Below the pieces are notes generated by a model. That model made no database searches, had not been told where the DNA came from, and saw only the letters and a program-made list of their open reading frames with translations. A program made the translations under genes and the position numbers. Shown here piece by piece: positions 15,666 to 25,038 of a DNA stretch of 64,000 nt (its first letter is position 1; each line of letters begins with the position of its first letter). This DNA is from Sporocytophaga myxococcoides (GTDB taxonomy: Bacteria > Bacteroidota > Bacteroidia > Cytophagales > Cytophagaceae), in contig NZ_BBLT01000001.1 of NCBI RefSeq assembly GCF_000775915.1, forward strand, positions 868,001-932,000, read 5' to 3'.

Positions 15666-16394
15666 ATGAAAGAGTTAGGATTTATTGGTTTCGGGAGTTT
15701 TGGGAAATTTATCATTCCATATCTGAAACCATATTTTGATATAACAGTCTTCGATGTTAAGGATTTTTCCACAGAAGCAAAGGCGCTGGGAGTAAAGTGG
15801 GGGGCACTTGAAGAGGTTTCCGGAAAAGAATTTTTAGCTCTGGCCGTTCCAGTGCAATACCTTGAAGATTTGCTGATTCAGATAAAAGATTTTGTTAGAC
15901 CTAAGTCTTTGGTCTTTGATTTATCGTCAGTTAAGGTAAAGCCAGTAGAACTGATGATAAAGTATTTGCCGGAGAATGTTGATATAATCGGGACACACCC
16001 ATTGTTTGGCCCCCAAAGTGGTAAAAATGGAATTGCTGATTTAAACATTGTTGTATGCCCGGTGAGAACAAAAAAGAATGGCAATCTTATACGTTTTTTT
16101 GGTCAGGAGTTAAAGTTAAACGTCCTCGAAAGAACGCCATTGGTGCATGATCAGCAAATGGCCTATGTACAGGCATTGACACACTTTATAGGCAGGGCAG
16201 TAAATCAGATGGATATTCCTGATGTGGAGCAAAAGACGCCAGCATATCAATTCTTACTTAATATTAAAGGAAATCTTGGACAGGATTCAATGGATCTCTT
16301 TTATACGATAGAAAGGGAAAATCCTTTTGCAAAGGCAGTAAGGGATCAGTTCATAGAAGAGTTGTATAAGCTAAAAGACAAAATCGAGTGTTAA
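15666..16394 (+). CDS. tyrA: Prephenate/arogenate dehydrogenase family protein
   Basis: 242-aa NAD(P)-dependent dehydrogenase for tyrosine synthesis. Rossmann motif GFIGFGSFGKF at residues 5-15; the family signature GTHPLFGPQSG is near residue 104-114, with the active-site His; the helical dimerisation domain follows (QMAYVQALTHFIGRAV). It is shorter than classical TyrA, lacking both chorismate mutase and ACT domains, so it may be feedback-insensitive. Free-standing gene convergent with citrate synthase. Oxidoreductases of similar fold cannot be fully excluded, but the HPLFGP motif is specific. Confidence 0.85.
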   Translation: MKELGFIGFGSFGKFIIPYLKPYFDITVFDVKDFSTEAKALGVKWGALEEVSGKEFLALAVPVQYLEDLLIQIKDFVRPKSLVFDLSSVKVKPVELMIKYLPENVDIIGTHPLFGPQSGKNGIADLNIVVCPVRTKKNGNLIRFFGQELKLNVLERTPLVHDQQMAYVQALTHFIGRAVNQMDIPDVEQKTPAYQFLLNIKGNLGQDSMDLFYTIERENPFAKAVRDQFIEELYKLKDKIEC

Positions 16395-16433
16395 TTAAAA
16401 TAATGCTGAAAGGGCATTTGATAGAATAAAATA

Positions 16434-16463
16434 AAAAATCCCGGCCTTATGACCGGGATTTTT
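16434..16463. terminator. Bidirectional terminator between tyrA and gltA
   Basis: Strong stem AAAAATCCCGG / CCGGGATTTTT with an 8-nt loop, symmetrical A/T flanks, between convergent genes. Confidence 0.9.
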
Positions 16464-16467
16464 ATAT

Positions 16468-17757
16468 TTATTTTCTTTTATCAATCGGAACAAAATCTCT
16501 GGTATTAGAACCAATGTACACTTGTCTTGGTCTTCCGATTGGCTCGTTATCCTCTCTCATTTCCTTCCACTGAGCAATCCATCCAGGAAGACGACCTAAG
16601 GCAAACATTACGGTAAACAAGTCTGTTCTAAGGCCTAATGCTCTGTATATGATTCCTGAGTAGAAGTCTACGTTAGGGTATAATTTTCTTTCCTTGAAGT
16701 AATCATCATTTAATGCAGCCTCTTCTAGACCTTTAGCGATTTCTAGAACAGGGTCTTTTACGCCAAGTTTAGCAAGCACAGAATCGCAGGCTTTTTTAAT
16801 GATTTTAGCTCTAGGATCAAAGTTTTTGTAAACTCTGTGACCAAAGCCCATCAGTCTGAAGTTATCATTTTTATCTTTTGCCTTAGCTATGTATTTTTTT
16901 ACATCACCACCATCATTCTTAATAGCCTCAAGCATTTCGATTACCGCCTGATTCGCGCCACCATGAAGCGGTCCCCAAAGGGCATTGATTCCTCCTGCAA
17001 CAGAAGAATATAAACTTGCATGAGCAGAACCGACAATTCTAACAGTCGATGTAGAGCAGTTTTGTTCGTGGTCCGCATGAAGTATAAGAAGAACGTTTAA
17101 TGCTTCAACAACAACAGGGTCAATTACATAATCCTGGTTTGGCAATGCAAACATCATGTAAAGGAAGTTAGAAACGTAATCCAGGTTGTTTTTTGGATAC
17201 ATTAATGGCTGTCCTTTTGAGTTCTTGTATGACCAGGCTGCAATAGTAGGAAGTTTTGCCATAAGTCTTACGATAGTAAGATCAAGGACTTCTGCATTAG
17301 CATCAGGGTCAATGGCTCCTGGATAGAAAGCTGTTAAAGAACTTACAAGAGATGATAACACGCCCATAGGGTGTGCGTTGGAAGGAAAGCCATCAAATAT
17401 TTTTTTGAAATTTTCATGAAGATTTGTATGCTTTGTAATTCTGTTTGAGAAGTTAGATAACTGATCTGCAGTTGGTAATTCTCCGTAAATCAGAAGGTAG
17501 GCTACTTCAAGGAAGGATGCTTTCTCCGCAAGTTGTTCAATAGGATAACCTCTGTAACTTAATACTCCAAGCTCTCCATCCAAAAAAGTTATTGAGCTTT
17601 TAGTAGCTCCGGTGTTTTTATAACCTGTATCAAGAGTGATGAACCCTGTTGCGCTTCTGAGGTTGGAAATGTCAATAGCCTTCTCATTTTCTGTTCCGAC
17701 TACTATCGGAAACTTGTAGCTTTTACCATCAAGAATTAGTTCTGCAAATTCAGACAT
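16468..17757 (-). CDS. gltA: Citrate synthase
   Basis: 429-aa type II (GltA-like) citrate synthase of the TCA cycle: oxaloacetate plus acetyl-CoA to citrate. Seen: beta-rich N-terminal extension (residues 1-50), LSYRGYPIEQLA, the catalytic His region LHADHEQNCSTSTVRIVGS, WGPLHGGANQAV, GFGHRVYKNFDPRA with a second catalytic His, and the catalytic Asp in YPNVDFYSG. The length is typical of hexameric NADH-sensitive enzymes. Monocistronic, with its own terminator. Confidence 0.97.
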   Translation of the reverse strand: MSEFAELILDGKSYKFPIVVGTENEKAIDISNLRSATGFITLDTGYKNTGATKSSITFLDGELGVLSYRGYPIEQLAEKASFLEVAYLLIYGELPTADQLSNFSNRITKHTNLHENFKKIFDGFPSNAHPMGVLSSLVSSLTAFYPGAIDPDANAEVLDLTIVRLMAKLPTIAAWSYKNSKGQPLMYPKNNLDYVSNFLYMMFALPNQDYVIDPVVVEALNVLLILHADHEQNCSTSTVRIVGSAHASLYSSVAGGINALWGPLHGGANQAVIEMLEAIKNDGGDVKKYIAKAKDKNDNFRLMGFGHRVYKNFDPRAKIIKKACDSVLAKLGVKDPVLEIAKGLEEAALNDDYFKERKLYPNVDFYSGIIYRALGLRTDLFTVMFALGRLPGWIAQWKEMREDNEPIGRPRQVYIGSNTRDFVPIDKRK

Positions 17758-18132
17758 CTTTATGAAAATTTTATTTATTGAAGAATTACTTTGAGCGAAA
17801 ATAAATAAAAAATGATTTTAAAAAAATATACACAAAACATTTATTGGATTTCGGCAAGATTTTTTTTCATATACCCCTTTCCGCCATTGTGTCCCTAGCA
17901 GAAGAAGGCTTCTTAAGGTTTGAGAATTGGCACCAGATGACATAACGCATGGATTACTGTATCTTGAAAATGATAGTAAATCGGGTTCAGCAAGATGGCC
18001 TATCAGGGAATTGATAGGATAAGAAAGAATTGCTTAAAGTAGGGAGCCAAAAGTCTGCTTTTAAAAAACAGTTGCCCAATAGAAGGTAAAGTAAAACAGA
18101 CAATTGATTAATAAACTGATTGTTCGTTTTCT
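17758..18132. other. Intergenic, no gene seen
   Basis: 375 bp AT-rich gap holding the minus-strand gltA promoter region. No ORF of note, repeat or RNA structure was recognised. Confidence 0.4.
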
Positions 18133-18612
18133 TTATTTCGCTCTTTTGAATATCGATTCAGTCAGGAAATAATCGTTGTTTTCTTTTTTTACACTGACAT
18201 AGATCGTCTTATCAGGAAGCTTTACCTGAAACCCTTTAATTTCTTCTGCAGATAATGGAGCACCTTCAGATATCTTTTCATATTTACTCTGATATAAGTT
18301 AAGCGTTTCCTTGTAAATATTCAAAGCCTTATATTTTGAGTTTTCCTCATATAAATAAGCTCTTTTGCTGATTACCCCGATTAGCTTCAGTTCATGAAAT
18401 ACATATGTATAAGTAAAGTAAAAAGAGGAGTCCGAAAATTCAACGAAAGATAGATTCTTGTGTCTATTCTTTTCGATATTTTCATTTAGCAGAGCACCTT
18501 TTTCATTCGCTTTGACTTTTTCAGGAGAATCTCCCCATTTTGCATTTCTAAAATCCTGAGAATATGAAGTCAGCGTTAAAAAAAGAAAAGTAAAAAATGT
18601 CAAATACTTCAT
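18133..18612 (-). CDS. Small secreted protein, unknown family
   Basis: 159 aa from ATG 18612 (MKYLTFFTFLFLTLTSYSQ, signal peptide cut before DFRNAKWG). The mature N-terminus FRNAKWGDSPEKVKANE resembles a WG-D-SPEEVK start motif common to uncharacterised Bacteroidota exported proteins. The rest is predicted mixed alpha/beta with a helix at YKALNIYKETLNLYQSKYEKI. An in-frame start 9 bp upstream is possible. No catalytic motif. Probably periplasmic. Confidence 0.6.
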   Translation of the reverse strand: MKYLTFFTFLFLTLTSYSQDFRNAKWGDSPEKVKANEKGALLNENIEKNRHKNLSFVEFSDSSFYFTYTYVFHELKLIGVISKRAYLYEENSKYKALNIYKETLNLYQSKYEKISEGAPLSAEEIKGFQVKLPDKTIYVSVKKENNDYFLTESIFKRAK

Positions 18613-18814
18613 AAGATCCACTATTAATTCGATCAGAGTAAAGATACCAAATAGTAATGAAAATTAAAACAAAAATTGGATTTTAATTAGAGTACGGGAA
18701 TTATTACAACTTAGTTACTGTAGTTTAATAAAGGAACATTAAGTCATTACGAACAAAAGGAAAGTTTGTAATCAGTTTTGGAAAAAATATCAGGATACAA
18801 AATAATTGATAGTT

Positions 18815-19021
18815 ATGCAGCCGGAAGAGAAAATTAAAACAAAAAATAAATCAGTCAATCCTTCTTTGGAAAAGCCATTTATACCTCATGCTCCTGGGTC
18901 TAATATCAAGGATGATCTGGATCCTGAATCGCCGAATCCTGAATCGAATCCTAACTACTCTTATATGCCTGCTATAGCCTATCCTGATGGAATTCCGAAT
19001 TTTAATCTAAAAGCTGAATAA
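18815..19021 (+). CDS. Small proline/asparagine-rich protein, unknown
   Basis: 68 aa from ATG 18815 (MQPEEKIKTKNK). Mostly disordered: Lys-rich start, then Pro, Asp, Glu and Asn repeats (DPESPNPESNPNYS) and a tail AIAYPDGIPNFNLKAE. No signal peptide, membrane segment or known domain. It is followed by a plausible terminator, which supports a real gene. Confidence 0.45.
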   Translation: MQPEEKIKTKNKSVNPSLEKPFIPHAPGSNIKDDLDPESPNPESNPNYSYMPAIAYPDGIPNFNLKAE

Positions 19022-19038
19022 ATTGAGATGGAAAAGAA

Positions 19039-19067
19039 AAAAGAGGCCTTATTGGCCTCCTATGTTT
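19039..19067. terminator. Terminator between the 68-aa and 64-aa genes
   Basis: Stem GAGGCC / GGCCTC (19043-19059) with A tract left and TATGTTTTT right, between convergent small genes. Confidence 0.6.
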
Positions 19068-19078
19068 TTCCTTATTCT

Positions 19079-19273
19079 TCAGAACCTTTTCTCGTACCCT
19101 CTGGCTTTGTCGAAATCTGTAAATTTGCTCATCATTTCTCCGGGAGCATCATCTGTCTCGTTTGATTTTTCAGCAATGAATTCACTTCCTTCACTTTCGT
19201 AATAGAAATTTTTATGAAATGAACGTGTATCCCCTCCCTTGTTTAAATTTTCTGTACGCTTGTTCGCTTTCAT
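19079..19273 (-). CDS. Small hypothetical protein, 64 aa
   Basis: Polar, charged 64-aa protein starting MKANKRTENLNKGG. No signal peptide, TM segment or known domain; acidic centre (YESEGSEF, SNETDDAPGE) and basic end (DKARGYEKRF). Convergent with the 68-aa gene over a shared hairpin. Likely a small cytoplasmic protein; function unknown. Confidence 0.45.
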   Translation of the reverse strand: MKANKRTENLNKGGDTRSFHKNFYYESEGSEFIAEKSNETDDAPGEMMSKFTDFDKARGYEKRF

Positions 19274-19512
19274 GACTCAATTCAATATTTAATAAATCAA
19301 TTAACCTGGCAATAGTTTGTATTTAAATACCTCTCTACCCTTAATAATTAACCTGCCTTTTTGTCTACTGTTTATTACCTTTTGTAAATGCTTTTGTATC
19401 AGAGATTAGTGGGGTGAGGGCATTATGAAATTGGGGCAGTTGTTGATTTAAATTATGGTATAAACAAAACCTCTCTTTGTCTGTAATTTTTCTTTATTAA
19501 GCTCCTCAGCAT

Positions 19513-20922
19513 ATGGAAAACACTCGCCCAAGGAATATCAACGCATTCTGGAATTCATTTTTACTATCGACTGGGACCTTTTTGCAAGACCTAGGAGGAT
19601 CGTTCAGTAATAGTGCTTTGCGTAGTAGTAAAACAATGATAGAAAATCTTGGAGAGTACCCCAGAGGACTTGAAGAAACTATAAAATTTCCTCTCATTGA
19701 AGCTTTATATGGAAGGCGGGCAAGAAGGTTCCTTCTAGGAGCTGAAATACCTGATGGTCCATTAAAATATAAATCTTCCAAAGCACCTGTTCCTCTTGAT
19801 GCATTGGAACAAATGCTTATATTAAATTCCTGTGCCGGGAATACGGGTTGGCATTCTATGATCCACAGAGCTGAAAAATATGCTCCTCATATTGCTAATT
19901 ACTCTGCTGCTGCCGGAGGAAGGACCTTTCCCTCTGCTGCCGGTTTCCATACTTCAGAGATTTTTTATACAGATGATTTCGGAGTTTATTTTTTACCAAC
20001 CAGAGATGCTCCTTCACTTGTTTCTTACGATAACGATAGATTTAACCTTAAATATTGGCTGGAAGTTCATGCAGCGAGGAAAATCAGACTTTCCGATAAA
20101 AGACTTTATATTCCGCATTCTGAGCCTTATATGGAACCTCATAATACATGGTGTGTAAATAAACCTGGAAGTACGTTGATTATTCCTGTGGCTGATGTTG
20201 CTCAGCATATGCTTGCAATACTTTGTTTCGTCGTACAGAATGGGTATTGTATATTTGATGACATTAAAGGACTTCCAATTCCTGGCCTTGATAAATTTAG
20301 CAAGCTGGTAGATCTTAATAATCCCTATCCATTGACTTTTATAGAGCAGTATGCTCTTACAGAAGCAACTTCTGAACTTTCTGCTTCATGTTACGCAGGA
20401 ATGCTGATGCTTCAGGCAATGGGCTTAGGCGGGTGGATGTTTGATGGAATTGACAGATTCTCAATACTGGGAGCAAGTGGAAATCCTGAAGTGCCCGGAT
20501 TAGGTTTTATATTTAATAAAAATCTTAAATATTCGTTGCCTGATATTACCGGTCTTCCAGGAGTATTTGAAGGATTTTGTCCTCCTCATTTTAAAACAAT
20601 GGAAGATGCTACAAGGGCTTTGGTTAAAAGGAAATTTAGTGTAGGAGGTCCTTATCATAGAGATACAGCCGGTCCTTGGAAAGAATCATCCAGGATTAGA
20701 TCAAGTGCTCAAATGCATAGCGAAGAATTTATCGCGTGTGTAAGCACTATGGCACAGTATATATATGACACATATGAACGTTTTCCTGCTACAGTTCCGT
20801 CCATATTTTGTCTTACATATCTTCAGGCACATCATCTGGATCTTGATTTTTATGATTATTACTACAAGGAGGGGGCTTATCTTAAAACGCATAAGCATCA
20901 TATGGAATGGTGGAGGCATTAA
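19513..20922 (+). CDS. Large conserved-looking protein, possibly nitroreductase-like
   Basis: 469-aa soluble protein with no signal peptide. The section ARRFLLGAEIPDGPLKYKSSKAPVPLDALEQML (shown only in parts: RRFLLGAEIPDG and PLDALEQML, about residues 74-105) recalls the RRSxRxF...PVP..L..LL opening of nitroreductases, and AAAGGRTFPSAAGFHTSE (about 138-155) resembles their PSAGGxxP loop. The rest is unfamiliar and contains many His and aromatic residues, with a His-rich end (KTHKHHMEWWRH). An FMN-binding oxidoreductase is a guess from these two patches. Monocistronic, with an ordinary ATG start. Confidence 0.55.
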   Translation: MENTRPRNINAFWNSFLLSTGTFLQDLGGSFSNSALRSSKTMIENLGEYPRGLEETIKFPLIEALYGRRARRFLLGAEIPDGPLKYKSSKAPVPLDALEQMLILNSCAGNTGWHSMIHRAEKYAPHIANYSAAAGGRTFPSAAGFHTSEIFYTDDFGVYFLPTRDAPSLVSYDNDRFNLKYWLEVHAARKIRLSDKRLYIPHSEPYMEPHNTWCVNKPGSTLIIPVADVAQHMLAILCFVVQNGYCIFDDIKGLPIPGLDKFSKLVDLNNPYPLTFIEQYALTEATSELSASCYAGMLMLQAMGLGGWMFDGIDRFSILGASGNPEVPGLGFIFNKNLKYSLPDITGLPGVFEGFCPPHFKTMEDATRALVKRKFSVGGPYHRDTAGPWKESSRIRSSAQMHSEEFIACVSTMAQYIYDTYERFPATVPSIFCLTYLQAHHLDLDFYDYYYKEGAYLKTHKHHMEWWRH

Positions 20923-20965
20923 ACCGAAAGATTTAGGAGAGCTGTTAGTCAGGTAATAGATATGT

Positions 20966-21334
20966 ATGTATCTTTGCAGTGTGAAGATTGAAAAGATATT
21001 TGTATATGGAACTTTAAGAAAAGGAGGTACTGCCTATCATCTTATGAGTAGTTGTATGTTGCTGGAGGAAGGAATAACTGTTTCCGGATTTAAACTATAT
21101 GATGCGGGAGAGTATCCTTTTGCTTTCTATACAGCAGATCCAATGGATATCATAACTGGTGATATGTTTGAAATTAAAGAAGATATATTAATATCATTGG
21201 ATGAGTATGAAGGGGAAGAGTACAGGAAGAAAGTATTACCAGGTTTTGATTGTTATATTTATATCTTAAATAAGAATAATGCTCCCTTTCTTCCTGTTGT
21301 CTCTGGAGGAGATTGGTTATTATATAAGAAATAA
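20966..21334 (+). CDS. Gamma-glutamylcyclotransferase-like (AIG2/YtfP) protein
   Basis: GGCT-like fold protein of about 120 aa. Motif FVYGTLRKGG near the N-terminus binds the gamma-glutamyl group; the catalytic Glu lies in LDEYEGEEY. The family forms pyroglutamate from gamma-glutamyl amines or peptides. ATG 20966 is one start, but a perfect -7 box (20969-20976) lies just inside it, so the GTG at 20981 (five codons later, next to KIEKIFVYG) may be the true start. Only 23 bp before phzF-like gene, so likely co-transcribed. Confidence 0.8.
   Translation: MYLCSVKIEKIFVYGTLRKGGTAYHLMSSCMLLEEGITVSGFKLYDAGEYPFAFYTADPMDIITGDMFEIKEDILISLDEYEGEEYRKKVLPGFDCYIYILNKNNAPFLPVVSGGDWLLYKK
20969..20976 (+). 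promoter_or_regulatory. Putative -7 box at the GGCT gene start
   Basis: TATCTTTG matches TAnnTTTG. If used, transcription would begin near 20982, favouring a near-leaderless mRNA from GTG 20981. Confidence 0.3.
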
Positions 21335-21357
21335 TTTATCTGTTTTTACAATTAAAT

Positions 21358-22146
21358 ATGTCTAAGAGAAATATATATCAGGTTGATGCATTTACTGATG
21401 TTGCATTTAAAGGAAATCCTGCTGGTGTGATGATCCTGGATAATCCAATGGAAGAGCAATTAATGCAGAAAATTGCTAATGAAATGAATCTTGCAGAAAC
21501 TGCATTCGCATATCCCGTGAATGACGGTTACAACCTTAGATGGTTTACTCCGGAAAAAGAAGTAAAGTTATGCGGGCATGCAACGCTGGCAACAGCGCAT
21601 ATTATGTGGCAGGAAGGATTTATCAAGACAGATAAAATAAATTTTCATACATTATCAGGAATTTTATCTGCGGAGAGAGTAGGTGATTATATTCAACTCA
21701 ATTTTCCAGCCATTATAGGGAGGGACACTAATACAAAAGAATTAGTAAAGGCTCAGCTTGGAGTTGATCCGATTGGTTTTGAAGAATCTGATAAAGGCTA
21801 TATGGTGGTTGAGCTTACGAATAGTGATGAAGTGAAAAACTTCCTTCCTGATTCAGAAAAATTATTAAAGCTTGGTGAGTTTGTGGTGATCATTACTGCA
21901 AGAGATAAAGAATATGATTTTGTTTCAAGAGTCTTTGCTCCGGCTTTTGGAATTGATGAAGACCCTGTAACTGGTTCTGCGCATTGTTTGCTTGCTACTT
22001 ATTGGAATAATGTTCTTGGTAAAAAATCATTTAAAGCTTACCAGGCTTCCAAAAGGGGAGGGCAAATTGATGCATCACTTGAAAAGGATAGGGTTTACCT
22101 CACGGGTAAAGCCGTAACAGTTATAAAGGGAGAAATCTTATTTTGA
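21358..22146 (+). CDS. PhzF-family isomerase
   Basis: 262-aa PhzF/diaminopimelate-epimerase-fold protein. Seen: QVDAFTDVAFKGNPAGV, catalytic Glu in NLAETAF (about residue 46), FTPEKEVKLCGHATLATAH, and DPVTGSAHC in the second domain. PhzF itself isomerises DHHA in phenazine synthesis; most genomic paralogues have unknown small-molecule substrates and there are no other phenazine genes here. Likely co-transcribed with the GGCT gene. The 3' end overlaps the TonB receptor gene by 9 bp on the opposite strand. Confidence 0.9.
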   Translation: MSKRNIYQVDAFTDVAFKGNPAGVMILDNPMEEQLMQKIANEMNLAETAFAYPVNDGYNLRWFTPEKEVKLCGHATLATAHIMWQEGFIKTDKINFHTLSGILSAERVGDYIQLNFPAIIGRDTNTKELVKAQLGVDPIGFEESDKGYMVVELTNSDEVKNFLPDSEKLLKLGEFVVIITARDKEYDFVSRVFAPAFGIDEDPVTGSAHCLLATYWNNVLGKKSFKAYQASKRGGQIDASLEKDRVYLTGKAVTVIKGEILF

Positions 22147-24276
22147 TTTCTCCTTCTTAAGAGACGTCCTTAAACCAATATAGATATTTCTGGTGGGAGA
22201 GGGTTCAAAGTATCTTTGTCCCGCTGCATTAGGTATTACGGAGCTGGAATAATTCCTGTTAAACAAATTATTTATGCCTCCGAAGATATTAAAGGCTAGT
22301 GTACCTGCTTCAAATGTATAGCCAACTTTTGTGTCAAATGTCCAATAACTTTGATTTACAAATACACCGGTATTGGCAAAACCAGGCTCAAAGTCGTTAA
22401 GATCGTTTGTGTAGACTTTTCCGGTCCATTGTCCACCCATTTCAAAAATAAAATTTTTAACCGGGATAAAAGCGATATTGGAATAAAATCTATGATTAGC
22501 TGTACCAGGTACTTTATTACCTTTCAGCTGAAGTTTTTGTCCCTTGGAGTTGTATTCATAATCAACAAAGGTATAATCCATTAAGGTATAATTAATATTT
22601 AATTTTAATCCCCTTACAGGTGTTACAAAACCACTTACTTCTAATCCCTTGTTCTGTGTCACTGCTGCATTGCGGTAAAATACCTGATCGCCTCCGGCAC
22701 TTGTCTGGTAAGGTATAAGCTGATTGTTGGTCCTTACATAAAAAGCAGCCATATCAATGTAGTAAAGTGTTTTGAATATTCTGATTCCTGCTTCACCGCT
22801 ACGTGTTCTTTCGGGTTGGAGCTGTTTATTGAAGCCACTGCCGTTTACATTATTGCTAAATTCATTTGCAGTAGGTGTTTGAAATGATGTTGAGAAGTTG
22901 GAATAAATATTTGAGTATTCAGTCATCTTATATGTAAGGCCAGCACCTGGATTTAATTTATTAAAGATCTTGCTGCCAGACTGGTTAATCGAATCTGTTA
23001 ATTGATCTTTTACAGAAAAATTAATCAGATCATATCTTAATGCAAGCGTTAGTTTGATTCTTTGTCTTTCAATATCAGAAAGGATATATAATCCTCCGTT
23101 ATGAATATTTTCATTTTGTTTTAACAGAAGGTTTCCTTTGGCTACTGCTGAAATGAGATCTTGTATTGGAAGGTCTGCCAGATCTTTATCAGTAACACCT
23201 CTATTTTCGTATTCAGAACGTTTATCAGACTGGAACTCATAATCAATCCCTGTTCTGATATTTATGTAAGTTTTATCCAGATCAATTTTTTTAATATAGG
23301 CAAATCTTGCTCCTCCTGAATGTCTTCTGAGATCAATATACCTTCCTATAATAGGGTTGTTGAGCTTTCTTCCAATATAATAGACTGAAAGATCAAGCTC
23401 CTGATTACCGGAGAGTTTTTTAGTCAGGTTGATACCACTAATACCCTGAAGCAGTGTTTTACCGCTGGCATTTTTCTTAATAGCCATTCTGGTTTTTTGG
23501 GGATCGGCAGTCTCTGCATATGTTAATCCTGAAGGATTATAGAGATAGGGTGCATAATAGATATTCTGGATGAAAGAAAGTGTATAGTTTTTTTTCAGTT
23601 TCTTTTTCAAAGCCATGTTCAACGTATAAAAGCGGGCATTTGAAAATTCTCTGTAACCTTTGATATCAGTTACATTTCCGCTTATTAATAGTGATGAATT
23701 ATTATTGACTTTACTAAATTGAAGTCCTGCTTTAAAAAGACCATAAGAACCTGAAATAAGATAATTTTCAAATGAGTAACCTTTTTGAATCGGCAGATCA
23801 GATTTAAGATAAATCACCCCTCCGGAAGAATTACCATAGATCTGAGATGATGGGCCTCTTAAAACTTCGATAGATGAAATGGAATACAGGTCAGCACCGG
23901 TTAATTGAGTTGTTCCATCTGCTGAGGTAAGTGGAATACCATCCAGAAATACTTTTATATTTCGCAAGCCAAATGAAGATCTGCTTCCCTGACCTCTGAT
24001 AATGATTCTTTCTCCCTGAGCAAAATTATTTCTATTTTGAACAAATATGCCAGGTACATTTTTTAAAGCATCTTCCATAAATATCCCGGTCCTGTTTGTT
24101 TGAAACTGTTCTTTGCCAATGATCGTCGTGGCTGAGGGTATAGATTTAAGATACGAATTAGTTCTGCTTGCTTTGATTTCAATAGTAGCTAAAGAATCAG
24201 AGCTCATCTGTGCTTTTAAAGACAGCGCATGGAGAGCAAAGATTAAAATGATAATGTTTCTTATAGATATCTGCAT
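22138..24276 (-). CDS. TonB-dependent outer-membrane receptor
   Basis: 712 aa from ATG 24276 (MQISIRNIIILIFALHALSLKAQ, signal peptide); the frame is open for 26 more codons upstream. The plug domain begins about residue 30 with IEIKASRTNSYLKSIPSATTIIG and includes VPGIFVQNRNNFAQGERIIIRGQGSR and VEVLRGPSSQIYGNSSGGVIYL (motifs quoted in part: IIIRGQGSRS, VLRGPSSQIYG). Then a 22-strand barrel to the end, closing on an aromatic-Ser-Leu terminus. Compact size suits siderophore or metal-chelate uptake. No carboxypeptidase-regulatory domain or SusD partner, so not a polysaccharide locus. Substrate unknown. Confidence 0.92.
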   Translation of the reverse strand: MQISIRNIIILIFALHALSLKAQMSSDSLATIEIKASRTNSYLKSIPSATTIIGKEQFQTNRTGIFMEDALKNVPGIFVQNRNNFAQGERIIIRGQGSRSSFGLRNIKVFLDGIPLTSADGTTQLTGADLYSISSIEVLRGPSSQIYGNSSGGVIYLKSDLPIQKGYSFENYLISGSYGLFKAGLQFSKVNNNSSLLISGNVTDIKGYREFSNARFYTLNMALKKKLKKNYTLSFIQNIYYAPYLYNPSGLTYAETADPQKTRMAIKKNASGKTLLQGISGINLTKKLSGNQELDLSVYYIGRKLNNPIIGRYIDLRRHSGGARFAYIKKIDLDKTYINIRTGIDYEFQSDKRSEYENRGVTDKDLADLPIQDLISAVAKGNLLLKQNENIHNGGLYILSDIERQRIKLTLALRYDLINFSVKDQLTDSINQSGSKIFNKLNPGAGLTYKMTEYSNIYSNFSTSFQTPTANEFSNNVNGSGFNKQLQPERTRSGEAGIRIFKTLYYIDMAAFYVRTNNQLIPYQTSAGGDQVFYRNAAVTQNKGLEVSGFVTPVRGLKLNINYTLMDYTFVDYEYNSKGQKLQLKGNKVPGTANHRFYSNIAFIPVKNFIFEMGGQWTGKVYTNDLNDFEPGFANTGVFVNQSYWTFDTKVGYTFEAGTLAFNIFGGINNLFNRNYSSSVIPNAAGQRYFEPSPTRNIYIGLRTSLKKEKSK

Positions 24277-24634
24277 AGTTAAGTTGCTAAAGATATAAAA
24301 AGCCATATAAAATATCGTTTTATTTAATTGTTGGTGGTATGAAACCGGAAACAATTTTTCATATACTATTCAGAATATTAAGGAAATAAAATCAATGAAC
24401 CTCATTCAAATGGCTACTCTGGTGGTATTCTGGCCGATTGGAAAAATATACAATTGGTAAATGATATATCTTTACATTCCATTAGCCACCAGATGGAAAA
24501 ACAATAATCAATTCATTTAGTAATTCGTCAATATAGTTTTTGTACATACGAAAAGTAAAAAACTAACAGGAAGGTTTACTTATAAGATTTGTTTTTTTTT
24601 GTTTATAAAAATCTACTTAACCGATAGGATTTAT
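24277..24634. other. Divergent intergenic region, promoters only
   Basis: 358 bp between the TonB receptor and the small membrane-protein cluster. It contains a short ATATCTTTAC stretch near 24476 that resembles a -7 box with one mismatch; no gene or strong repeat seen. Confidence 0.3.
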
Positions 24635-24847
24635 ATGATTAAAGAATCGAGACTTCATATAGCACTTAGCGATGCTTGGTTGCTTATCAAAAAAATAGGA
24701 GTAACAGTATTGATATACCTTGCTCCGGTGGTCATTATAGCTGGAGGTCTGCTGCTTACAGCCAGTATTTTTCAGGAAGAGCAAGAGGCTCCGTCAGATA
24801 TTAAAGTTGAATCAAAAGTTGAATCAAGTATTAACCTAAACGATTAA
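24635..24847 (+). CDS. Small single-TM membrane protein, 70 aa
   Basis: Starts MIKESRLHIALSDAW at 24635; a 20-residue hydrophobic helix (IGVTVLIYLAPVVIIAGGLLL) then an acidic tail (EEQEAPSDIKVESKVE). First of three tightly spaced genes (gap 3 bp to the next) ending in a fatty-acid hydroxylase. Possibly an accessory subunit. Upstream in-frame codons to 24599 are ignored as they add no conserved features. Function unknown. Confidence 0.55.
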   Translation: MIKESRLHIALSDAWLLIKKIGVTVLIYLAPVVIIAGGLLLTASIFQEEQEAPSDIKVESKVESSINLND

Positions 24848-24850
24848 GCT

Positions 24851-25033
24851 ATGTCCGCACCAGATCCTTCAATCAGAAATAGAATTATCAGGAATGCACT
24901 GCTGAGTATAGTGTTATACTCATTGCCTGTAGTGGCTTTGTTTATATACCTGAAGGTCACAGGAGAAAAGCCATGGAATAATAAAGATCAGAAAGCATAC
25001 TATGGTCAATTTGAAAGATATAAAAAGAAATAA
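24851..25033 (+). CDS. Small single-TM membrane protein, 60 aa
   Basis: MSAPDPSIRNRIIRN then one hydrophobic helix (ALLSIVLYSLPVVALFIYLKV) and a polar tail rich in Lys, Tyr and Gln (WNNKDQKAYYGQFERYKKK). Middle of the trio; 3 bp after the first gene and 5 bp before the hydroxylase gene, so translational coupling is likely. No homolog recognised. Confidence 0.55.
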   Translation: MSAPDPSIRNRIIRNALLSIVLYSLPVVALFIYLKVTGEKPWNNKDQKAYYGQFERYKKK

Positions 25034-25038
25034 AAGCT

